This document shows positions 57,685-64,000 of a stretch of 64,000 nt of DNA, piece after piece (the stretch's first letter is position 1; each line of letters begins with the position of its first letter). The notes under the pieces are model-generated. The model was not told the DNA's origin. It ran no database searches and saw only the letters and a program-made list of their open reading frames with translations. A program made the translations under genes and the position numbers. Origin of the DNA: Ignavibacterium sp. (GTDB lineage Bacteria > Bacteroidota > Ignavibacteria > Ignavibacteriales > Ignavibacteriaceae). Location of the stretch: NCBI RefSeq assembly GCF_025998815.1, contig NZ_AP026678.1, positions 2,666,001 to 2,730,000 of the forward strand, given 5' to 3'.

Positions 57685-58449
57685 ATGAGCCCGAACTTAA
57701 GAGCACTGAATAATTTTATTGGTTATGGTGATCCAAAATCACCTCTCTGGTTTATTGGAATTGATGAACATGGAGAATTCAAAATGGAAGATGAACAAAA
57801 TGAAATAAAAAAGCTTAATGTTTTTTATGATTGTTTTGAAAACTCCCAGGGAAAGCCATATTATATCACGGAAGATAAAATCAACACCATGTTATTGGAT
57901 ATTCAGGTACAAGAGCTTAAACAAAAGGCAGATAACAACCCTACTTACAGTGGTATTTTAGAAATTTTTAATAATCTATGTAATTCAAAATATACTGGAT
58001 CAAGCATAGGCAATTCCGAAGTAAAAATTTTTCTTAGTAATTTGTTTCCTATCGGGAGGGACAATACCTCAGATAATAGTTTTGGTTTGTTTGTTGAAAA
58101 GTATTTTCATGTTTCATCATTTGATGAATGGAAAAAGAATTATTGGGAGGAGCGAATTGATGCGTTTAACAATTTTATAAAGGAATTTCACATATTAGAA
58201 GAACCAAAAGTGTTTATTTGTTTGGGAGTCAGCTATCAGACTGATTTTCAAGATTTATTAAGAAAAATCTTTAAGAAAAATATCGAACTGATAAAACATA
58301 GCTTAGTTACAATAAGTGATAAACATCAATCTATTCTTTGTTATCATCCAAGTAAACGGAATAGGCATAAATATTTTACTGATACTTATGTCAGGAAAAT
58401 TGTAAACGAGCTGAAAAAATCCCCGATTTTTAGTTTTAGTCACGACTAA
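57685..58449 (+). CDS. Uracil-DNA-glycosylase-superfamily-like protein
   Basis: A 254-residue soluble protein. Gly-Tyr-Gly-Asp-Pro-Lys-Ser-Pro-Leu-Trp-Phe-Ile-Gly-Ile-Asp-Glu at residues 13-28 resembles the glycosylase A motif (Gly-x-Gly-x-Pro-x-x-x-x-x-Phe-Ile-Gly-Glu), Val-Phe-Ile-Cys-Leu-Gly-Val-Ser-Tyr near 173-181 resembles the central strand, and Cys-Tyr-His-Pro-Ser-Lys-Arg-Asn-Arg-His near 215-224 the His-Pro-Ser motif B. The usual water-activating Asp/Asn is uncertain, and the middle is longer than in standard enzymes, so catalysis is not assured. A WYL regulator gene follows 26 bases later. About 240 AT-rich bases, 57,446-57,684, separate it from the leucine-rich-repeat gene. Confidence 0.5.
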   Translation: MSPNLRALNNFIGYGDPKSPLWFIGIDEHGEFKMEDEQNEIKKLNVFYDCFENSQGKPYYITEDKINTMLLDIQVQELKQKADNNPTYSGILEIFNNLCNSKYTGSSIGNSEVKIFLSNLFPIGRDNTSDNSFGLFVEKYFHVSSFDEWKKNYWEERIDAFNNFIKEFHILEEPKVFICLGVSYQTDFQDLLRKIFKKNIELIKHSLVTISDKHQSILCYHPSKRNRHKYFTDTYVRKIVNELKKSPIFSFSHD

Positions 58450-58475
58450 TTAATTATATTATTTATTGAAAAATT

Positions 58476-59309
58476 ATGAGTGATAAAAATTATCTCGATT
58501 CGGTAAGAAAAGTAGAACTGCTTGCAAAACTTCTAAATGGGGAATCGATCACAAAATCACAAGCAGCAGAACAATTCAATGTAGAAGAAATCACCATATC
58601 AAGAATACTCCAGTATTATCGCTCATTAGGAATAGAAGCTTTTGGAAGAAAATCGGGGATCAAAATTCTTAACAAACCTAAAAAAGAAGATTTAGTCACC
58701 CTCGCTTCATATTATATTTCTATAAAACTAAATTCCGATTACTTTACTAAATCAATAAATACATATTCTAAAATTGATCCGAGGTTCTTTTCCAAAATCG
58801 TTCTGCTTGCAAAGGCAGTTAAAGAGCAGACAGTTATTCAAATTGAATATCAAAAACTGACAAACAATATTACCTCACAATATTTACTCAAACCGTATAA
58901 TCTTATTGAAACAAACAATAATTGGATTCTACACGCAGTAAAGGACGATGAAACAATCTTGAAAACTTTTTACTTAAGTAGAATTAAGGAACTGTCACTT
59001 ACAAAAAAGAAATTCAATAAAGCCTCTGTTGAAGAGAAATCTGGCGAAATGAAAGAAATTGTACTAAGGTTTGTTCCAGAAGTTGAACAGGAACTTTACT
59101 ATAAAATCTGGTTCGAAGATTTTGAAATACAAAAACAATCTGATGGACGCATAATTTTAAAAACCAATCAACCAATAACTAACAGATTAGCTGCTTGGTG
59201 CATCAGTTGGTGGGATGCAATGGAGATTATTGAACCGAATGAACTGAAAAAATACATTTCAGATATGTTTAATGATTTTCGTTTAGTTAATGATTTGAAT
59301 TCTATATGA
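58476..59309 (+). CDS. WYL-domain transcriptional regulator
   Basis: A 277-residue regulator. N-terminal helix-turn-helix about 10-60 (Glu-Leu-Leu-Ala-Lys-Leu-Leu-Asn-Gly-Glu-Ser-Ile-Thr-Lys-Ser-Gln-Ala-Ala-Glu), a linker, and a WYL domain about 105-190: Ile-Glu-Tyr-Gln-Lys-Leu, Leu-Leu-Lys-Pro-Tyr-Asn-Leu-Ile-Glu, Trp-Ile-Leu-His-Ala-Val, Phe-Tyr-Leu-Ser-Arg-Ile-Lys-Glu-Leu. The C-terminal part is the WCX extension (Val-Leu-Arg-Phe-Val-Pro-Glu). WYL proteins often control phage-defence or DNA-damage genes and can bind nucleic-acid ligands. Here it follows a glycosylase-like gene closely, with which it probably forms a unit. Confidence 0.82.
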   Translation: MSDKNYLDSVRKVELLAKLLNGESITKSQAAEQFNVEEITISRILQYYRSLGIEAFGRKSGIKILNKPKKEDLVTLASYYISIKLNSDYFTKSINTYSKIDPRFFSKIVLLAKAVKEQTVIQIEYQKLTNNITSQYLLKPYNLIETNNNWILHAVKDDETILKTFYLSRIKELSLTKKKFNKASVEEKSGEMKEIVLRFVPEVEQELYYKIWFEDFEIQKQSDGRIILKTNQPITNRLAAWCISWWDAMEIIEPNELKKYISDMFNDFRLVNDLNSI

Positions 59310-59508
59310 AAATCATTAAAAGCTCTTATGACTTCATTTTACATTAAAGTAACTGCAATTATAAAGATCTCTTAAACCCTCTAATCTAATAATAGTCTTA
59401 TTCGTGTCACCGGATTTCCTTTCCCAAATAGATAACAATTCTTTAACATTCCCTTAATATTAGCTTAATAATCAGGGATTAAGTTTAACGCAAAAATTAT
59501 GGTGATTT

Positions 59509-59736
59509 ATGAACTCGAGGCTTTATACAAACATAATTCTTGTAGCCCAATCTTTTATGATATTTTTTGCCATTCAGGCACTTCACTTTCTATTCGGAAG
59601 GATTAATCCAATGTTATTGGGGATTGCAATTTTAGTTTCTTCAGTTTCAGTTTTTTCAATAGCCCTTTTCAGAGCTTACATTAAAGACAGAAATGAGAAA
59701 AAGAAACTGAGCACAGCTTTATTTGAAATGAATTAA
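59509..59736 (+). CDS. Small two-helix membrane protein
   Basis: A 75-residue protein with two hydrophobic helices (about 8-28 and 34-55), then a basic cytoplasmic tail (Lys-Asp-Arg-Asn-Glu-Lys-Lys-Lys). Not recognised. The start follows a weak GGTGATTT leader. It stands alone: 199 non-coding bases before it and 92 after it, with nothing recognisable in them. Could be a small membrane modulator; no functional clue. Confidence 0.5.
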   Translation: MNSRLYTNIILVAQSFMIFFAIQALHFLFGRINPMLLGIAILVSSVSVFSIALFRAYIKDRNEKKKLSTALFEMN

Positions 59737-59828
59737 TATAATTTTATTACCGCTCGTCATTTTTCCATTTCTGTAAATACGTTTCTCTTCCGATATTTGT
59801 GTCCTAAAATTCTATATACGGAGGAAAA

Positions 59829-62666
59829 ATGTTCTCGCAAAAAATTTCTTTAGCAACTTTTTTAGTGCTTTTTACTGTGGTCTTATTTCCGCAGTCCGCT
59901 GAAAAGTTTAAGCTTGATTATGAAAAGTATAAACTTTCAAATGGACTTGAGGTAATTCTTCATGAAGATAAATCCGATCCGATAGTTTCTGTTACGATTT
60001 TATATCATGTTGGTTCAAACAGGGAAAAACCTGGTAAGACCGGGTTTGCTCATCTTTTTGAACATATGATGTTTCAGGAATCCCAACATGTAGGTCAGGA
60101 TAAATTCTTCAAATACATCCAGGAAAATGGAGGAACACTTAACGGAGGAACATGGCAGGATGGAACAATTTATTATCAGATTGTTCCAAAGAATGCATTG
60201 GAGCTTGTTCTTTGGCTTGAGTCAGACAGAATGGGTTATCTCTTACCAACAGTAACTCAGGAAGCTTTTCTTAATCAGCAGGAAGTTGTTCAGAATGAAA
60301 AACGACAAAGAGTTGATAACCAACCTTATGGACATACAAATTATGTAATCGACAAACTTCTTTATCCGGAAGGACATCCTTACAGTTGGGAAGTTATCGG
60401 TGAATTAATCGATTTACAGAATGCAACCGTAAAAGATGTTCATGATTTTTACAGAACCTGGTATGGTCCAAATAATGCAACACTGGTAGTAGCAGGCGAT
60501 TTCGATAAGGATGAAACAAAAAAACTTATTGAAAAATATTTCGGTGAATTAAAACCTTCTGCCCCCGTTACTGATCTTAAACCGATGCCTGTTCAACTGA
60601 AAGAAATTAAGCGAGCTTTTTATGAAGATAAATTTGCACAGTCACCTGAATTAAATATGGTATTCCCAACAGTTGAACAATTTAATAAAGATGGCTATGC
60701 ACTTGATGTTTTGGCAGATTTGCTGGCAAAAGGGAAACGCTCACCGTTTTACAAAGTAATAGTTGAAGAGAAAAATCTTGCACCTTCTGTAAGCGTATTT
60801 CAAAATGGTAGTGAACTCGCAGGTAATTTCAGAATAAGAGTAAGAACTTTCCCGGATAAAAATCTTACCGAAGTAGAAAAGGCAATCTTTGAAGCATTTG
60901 AAAAATTTGAGAAAGAAGGTTTTACGGATAAAGATCTGGAAAGAATTAAGGCAGGAATCGAAACAAGCTTTTATAACCGGATTGCAAGTGTATTGGGCAA
61001 ATCATTTCAGTTAGCACAGTATAATGAATATGCCGGCTCACCTGATTTCATTTCGGAAGATTTGAAAAACAGTCTCGCAGTTACAAAAGAAGATGTTTGG
61101 CGTGTTTATAATAAATATATTAAAAATAAAAACTATGTTTTGACAAGTTTTGTTCCTATCGGCAAAACCGATTTGGTTGCTTCGCCTTCTGAAAGATTTG
61201 TAGTTCCCGAAGAGCAAATCAAACCATTGAATGAAGAAGAAATAAAGGCACGCAATTCAAATCCTGACAATCAGGTGAAAGTTGATCCAATTCCATCTTC
61301 ATTCGACAGAAACATTGTTCCGGCGCTTGGTGCAGATCCTTTAATCAATGTTCCAAAAGTATGGGATGCACAACTTAAAAACGGAATTAAGATTTACGGA
61401 ATTGAATATAACGAATTACCTCTTTTCGATTTTCAGATTGAAATCAAAGGCGGTTTATTGCAGGATGATATGAACAAAGTTGGAGTTGCCAATCTTACAG
61501 CAAGAATGCTGACTCAGGGAACAAAAAACAAAACTCCGATAGAACTTGAAGATGCAATCGAAGAACTTGGCGCACGTATTAATGTTTTTGCAACGAATGA
61601 ATCAATTGTGTTGCAGGCAAATTGCCTTAGTTCTAAGTTTAATGAAGTTTATAAACTTGCTGAGGAAATTCTTTTAGAGCCCCGATGGGATGAAAAGGAA
61701 TTTGCAAGATTGAAACAGGAAACTTTGGAGAGCATAAGAAGAGGTAAATCAAATCCTGCCGCAGTAGCTTCGAATGTTTTTAACAAGCTTATTTATGGAG
61801 ATGAACATATTTTTTCAAAGAATATTCTTGGAACAGAAGAATCTGTAAATGCAATTACTCTAGATGATTTGAAAAATTACTACGAAAAAAATATTGCACC
61901 TCAGCTTGCAAGCATTTCTTTTGTAGGCAAGATTAATAAAGATGATGTGGTCAAAACATTTTCAGCTTTGGAAAATAAGTGGAAAGAAAAGCCGGTTACG
62001 ATTAAAACTTATCCTGAACCAAAGATGACAGATAAAGCTGTTGTTTACTTTATTGATTTTCCTAACGCAAAACAATCGGAAATTCGTATAGGACATTTGG
62101 GAATTTCTTACACACATCCCGACTATTTCAAAGCTTATGTAATGAATTATAAACTCGGTGGTAGTTTCAACGGAATTGTAAATCTGATTTTGAGAGAAGA
62201 AAAAGGATTTACTTATGGCGCCAGAACAGATTTCCGTGGCACAGAGTTGCCCGGCTATTTTATAGCTACTTCTGCAGTTCAAACAAATGCTACATTAGAA
62301 TCGGCACAGATTTTCAGGGATGAGATAATTAAATATCGTAATGGAATATCTCCTGAAGATATAAACTTCACAAAAAATTCTTTGTTGAAGTCTAATGCTT
62401 TAAGATTTGAAACAATTGGTGCTTTGCGTGTGATGCTTTCACAAATTGCAAAATATAATCTTCCGTTTGATTATGTAAAGAATCAGGAAAAACAAATTCA
62501 GGATATGACAATTGAAGAGCATAAAACAATTGCACAAAAATATCTGCACCCTGATAAGATGATTTATTTGATTGTAGGTGATAAAGCAACTCAATTCGAT
62601 AAATTAAAAGAGCTTGGTTTTGGTGATCCGATTTTACTTGATAAAGATGGAAATGTTATAAATTAA
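59829..62666 (+). CDS. Two-domain M16 zinc metallopeptidase (fused active and inactive halves)
   Basis: A 945-residue exported peptidase. Signal peptide about 1-20. First half (about 28-470): zinc motif His75-Leu-Phe-Glu78-His79 in Ala-His-Leu-Phe-Glu-His-Met-Met-Phe, with the third ligand Glu in the Val-Val-Gln-Asn-Glu-Lys-Arg-Gln-Arg-Val-Asp-Asn region near 155-166. Second half (about 510-940): same fold, no zinc motif, with Gly-Phe-Thr-Tyr-Gly-Ala-Arg-Thr-Asp-Phe near 793-802. So it fuses what 8858-11556 encodes as two genes. AGGAGGAAAA-like ribosome site precedes ATG 59829. Such enzymes degrade peptides in the periplasm; substrate unknown. Confidence 0.93.
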   Translation: MFSQKISLATFLVLFTVVLFPQSAEKFKLDYEKYKLSNGLEVILHEDKSDPIVSVTILYHVGSNREKPGKTGFAHLFEHMMFQESQHVGQDKFFKYIQENGGTLNGGTWQDGTIYYQIVPKNALELVLWLESDRMGYLLPTVTQEAFLNQQEVVQNEKRQRVDNQPYGHTNYVIDKLLYPEGHPYSWEVIGELIDLQNATVKDVHDFYRTWYGPNNATLVVAGDFDKDETKKLIEKYFGELKPSAPVTDLKPMPVQLKEIKRAFYEDKFAQSPELNMVFPTVEQFNKDGYALDVLADLLAKGKRSPFYKVIVEEKNLAPSVSVFQNGSELAGNFRIRVRTFPDKNLTEVEKAIFEAFEKFEKEGFTDKDLERIKAGIETSFYNRIASVLGKSFQLAQYNEYAGSPDFISEDLKNSLAVTKEDVWRVYNKYIKNKNYVLTSFVPIGKTDLVASPSERFVVPEEQIKPLNEEEIKARNSNPDNQVKVDPIPSSFDRNIVPALGADPLINVPKVWDAQLKNGIKIYGIEYNELPLFDFQIEIKGGLLQDDMNKVGVANLTARMLTQGTKNKTPIELEDAIEELGARINVFATNESIVLQANCLSSKFNEVYKLAEEILLEPRWDEKEFARLKQETLESIRRGKSNPAAVASNVFNKLIYGDEHIFSKNILGTEESVNAITLDDLKNYYEKNIAPQLASISFVGKINKDDVVKTFSALENKWKEKPVTIKTYPEPKMTDKAVVYFIDFPNAKQSEIRIGHLGISYTHPDYFKAYVMNYKLGGSFNGIVNLILREEKGFTYGARTDFRGTELPGYFIATSAVQTNATLESAQIFRDEIIKYRNGISPEDINFTKNSLLKSNALRFETIGALRVMLSQIAKYNLPFDYVKNQEKQIQDMTIEEHKTIAQKYLHPDKMIYLIVGDKATQFDKLKELGFGDPILLDKDGNVIN

Positions 62667-62668
62667 GT

Positions 62669-62726
62669 TTGCAAATGCAGAGTCGCAGAGAGTTTAATCT
62701 TTGCGGCTCTGCGTCTTTGCGAGAAA
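62669..62726. repeat. GCAGAGTCGCAGAG-type inverted repeat between convergent genes
   Basis: GCAAATGCAGAGTCGCAGAG pairs imperfectly with TTGCGGCTCTGCGTCTTTGC across a short TTTAATC centre. A dispersed dyad of this kind is common at transcript ends in related genomes; here it can serve both converging genes. Confidence 0.7.
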
Positions 62727-62731
62727 TTTAT

Positions 62732-63370
62732 TTATTTTTTAATTGATAATGCAGTTCGAAGAAATCCGGCGGATAAAGACAGCAAGCCAACGAGAAAAAC
62801 TCCCCACATAAACTCAACCGGAGAAGTTGAATTTAATCTTTCTTCAAAGTTCCGGACAAAGCTAAATAAAATCAGAATCACGCCAATTAGAATAAGTATA
62901 ATATCTGATTTCATAAATTTAATTCTATTACCAGCTTCATTCTGCCTCAAAGCAACAACAGAAAATAAAATAAAGATTACTGATACTAAAACCGGTGCAA
63001 GAACTGGAGAAATCCAGGGAACGGGGATAAGAAAAAGTAAATCATCAGTCAAAAGAGAATGGGGCCAATTGATAAAAACCTTTAACCACAGATAATAAAA
63101 AATATCCCACACACCAAATGCAAATAAAAAGTAAGCAACTTTTTCCACAAATTTTTTCCCGGCAATCAATGCTATAGTTCCAAGCATTATAATTGTTGCA
63201 AGCTCTCTTCCAAGTTCAATAATCAAAATTTTTTCGGGTATTATTTTTAATGGGAAAGTAAAACCGTTTGGATAATAAAGCTCTCTTAAATAAACAACTA
63301 CAGCAGATTCAAGATAAGCCATTGCGATACTTAACAACAAAACAGTAAAAATTTTTTGTGCTAGCTTCAT
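62732..63370 (-). CDS. Uncharacterised multi-pass membrane protein
   Basis: A 212-residue inner-membrane protein with about six helices. Distinct features: Tyr-Leu-Glu-Ser-Ala-Val-Val-Val-Tyr-Leu-Arg-Glu-Leu-Tyr-Tyr-Pro at residues 19-34, charged residues inside the first helix region, and Glu-Leu-Gly-Arg-Glu-Leu-Ala-Thr near 52. These are seen in an uncharacterised family found across several phyla. No function can be given. It converges on the M16 gene and stands alone. Confidence 0.7.
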   Translation of the reverse strand: MKLAQKIFTVLLLSIAMAYLESAVVVYLRELYYPNGFTFPLKIIPEKILIIELGRELATIIMLGTIALIAGKKFVEKVAYFLFAFGVWDIFYYLWLKVFINWPHSLLTDDLLFLIPVPWISPVLAPVLVSVIFILFSVVALRQNEAGNRIKFMKSDIILILIGVILILFSFVRNFEERLNSTSPVEFMWGVFLVGLLSLSAGFLRTALSIKK

Positions 63371-63512
63371 AATATTTTCCTGAAGGAATGAATTTTTATT
63401 TCTTCTCAGATAACATAATTCACGAGCTTAAAACATTCAATGAAGATTGAATATGTTTCGAATGCTGATTAAATTGCCTCAGCAAGATTGATTCATATTT
63501 GCAGGATTATCA

Positions 63513-63728
63513 ATGCGAGAATTTTTCAGCGTTCAGGAAGTAGCCAAATTGCTGAATGTAAGTCATTCAGCGGTTCTTTATCACATTCGTTCCGGAAATC
63601 TTAAAGCTGAACAGGTGGGAAAAATCTATATCATTGCAAAGGAAGACTTTGGTGATTTTCTGAAAAGTCAGCAAAAGAAAAAAGAAAAGAAAGTAAAAAA
63701 GAAACCTGATGAACCACTACTCTTCTGA
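63513..63728 (+). CDS. Excisionase-type helix-turn-helix DNA-binding protein
   Basis: A 71-residue protein. Residues 3-52 form an excisionase/MerR-like winged helix: Phe-Ser-Val-Gln-Glu-Val-Ala-Lys-Leu-Leu-Asn-Val-Ser-His-Ser-Ala-Val-Leu-Tyr-His-Ile-Arg-Ser-Gly, then Ala-Glu-Gln-Val-Gly-Lys-Ile-Tyr-Ile-Ile. A Lys-rich tail (about 55-66) would add non-specific DNA contact. No integrase lies next to it in the window, so it may be a stand-alone regulator and not a phage excisionase. Its last 12 bases overlap the convergent gene. Confidence 0.78.
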   Translation: MREFFSVQEVAKLLNVSHSAVLYHIRSGNLKAEQVGKIYIIAKEDFGDFLKSQQKKKEKKVKKKPDEPLLF

Positions 63729-63998
63729 TTCTGAAAACTTCAGAATTTTGATTAAGTACTCAGTTAATTCCTTCCTCGATTTTCCCGACAATTCTTTTAT
63801 ACAATAACAATAAGCAAAAACAATCGGAACAATTCTTAACTTATCATCACTGTAAAACTGGTCAATCTTTTTAACCATCATACTTAAGTCAAGTTCGTTC
63901 AATTTATTCTGTTCCAACAAATTTTTAATATCATCTCTGCAACCAAGCGAATCATAATTGAACTGAAATAAGTTGATAACTCTTTGTCTCTCAAGCAT
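63717..63998 (-). CDS. Uncharacterised small helical protein, possibly continuing beyond the window
   Basis: A 93-residue, mostly helical, charged protein (Asp-Asp-Ile-Lys-Asn-Leu-Leu-Glu-Gln-Asn-Lys-Leu-Asn-Glu-Leu-Asp-Leu). No family recognised. ATG at 63998 is two bases from the window edge, so the true start may lie outside. Converges on the excisionase-type gene with a 12-base overlap. Confidence 0.45.
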   Translation of the reverse strand: MLERQRVINLFQFNYDSLGCRDDIKNLLEQNKLNELDLSMMVKKIDQFYSDDKLRIVPIVFAYCYCIKELSGKSRKELTEYLIKILKFSESEE

Positions 63999-64000
63999 TG

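Noticed and set aside
63513-63728. A prophage excisionase
   Set aside because: The protein has an excisionase-type fold, but no integrase, attachment repeat or phage gene lies near it in the window.

Overview
The window looks like a low-GC (roughly one third G+C by eye) chromosome segment from the Bacteroidota/Chlorobi group, most likely an Ignavibacteriales member close to Ignavibacterium or Melioribacter. This rests on type IX secretion C-terminal sorting domains with the Y-P-N-P-F-N signature, short palindromic intergenic repeats typical of this group, an Rnf complex, an NAD-linked [FeFe] hydrogenase and a CoA-dependent 2-oxoacid:ferredoxin oxidoreductase. The organism call is inference; no rRNA is present.

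Layout. 1-8,700: end of a YqaA/DedA-type membrane protein, a thioredoxin-like gene with an amber codon inside its CXXC motif, a 2007-residue multi-PAS hybrid histidine kinase, a GYD protein, a YbaK-type deacylase and a CpeT-like secreted protein. 8,850-12,740: an M16 peptidase pair and an AAA/DUF4143 ATPase. 12,800-20,400: one long minus-strand Rnf cluster (rnfC, D, G, E, A, a NusG-II protein, apbE, rnfB, rseC). 20,800-23,020: a decayed integron, with an integrase that lost its middle and two cassette-like genes separated by attC-like sequence. 23,090-24,310: a tandem array of about 294-bp units built from palindromes. 24,400-32,850: an MFS transporter and a three-gene operon of secreted proteins, two with type IX sorting signals and one a predicted glycoside hydrolase. 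33,370-39,850: a hydrogenase module (response regulator, HydCBA, sensor kinase, TM1266-type regulator) holding a toxin-antitoxin pair. 40,080-46,500: a two-component system of the NtrC type flanked on both sides by secreted acidic/glycine-rich proteins with matching sigma-54-like promoters. 46,720-51,400: a pentaheme cytochrome, a heme/beta-barrel protein, a desaturase resembling eukaryotic dihydroceramide delta-4 desaturases, and an aldo/keto reductase. 51,590-54,620: a 2-oxoacid:ferredoxin oxidoreductase operon. 54,690-59,310: initiator tRNA followed by a patchy accessory region (GIY-YIG remnant, DUF6883-like, DUF4926-like, leucine-rich repeat, uracil-DNA-glycosylase-like and WYL-regulator genes). 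59,500-64,000: a two-domain M16 peptidase, membrane proteins and an excisionase-type DNA-binding protein.

Together the core genes describe anaerobic or facultative energy metabolism centred on ferredoxin: the 2-oxoacid oxidoreductase reduces ferredoxin, Rnf couples ferredoxin oxidation to NAD reduction and ion pumping, and the hydrogenase exchanges electrons between NADH (perhaps also ferredoxin) and H2. The most unusual places are the integron remnant, the sigma-54-linked secreted-protein module, the palindrome array, and the accessory region behind the initiator tRNA.
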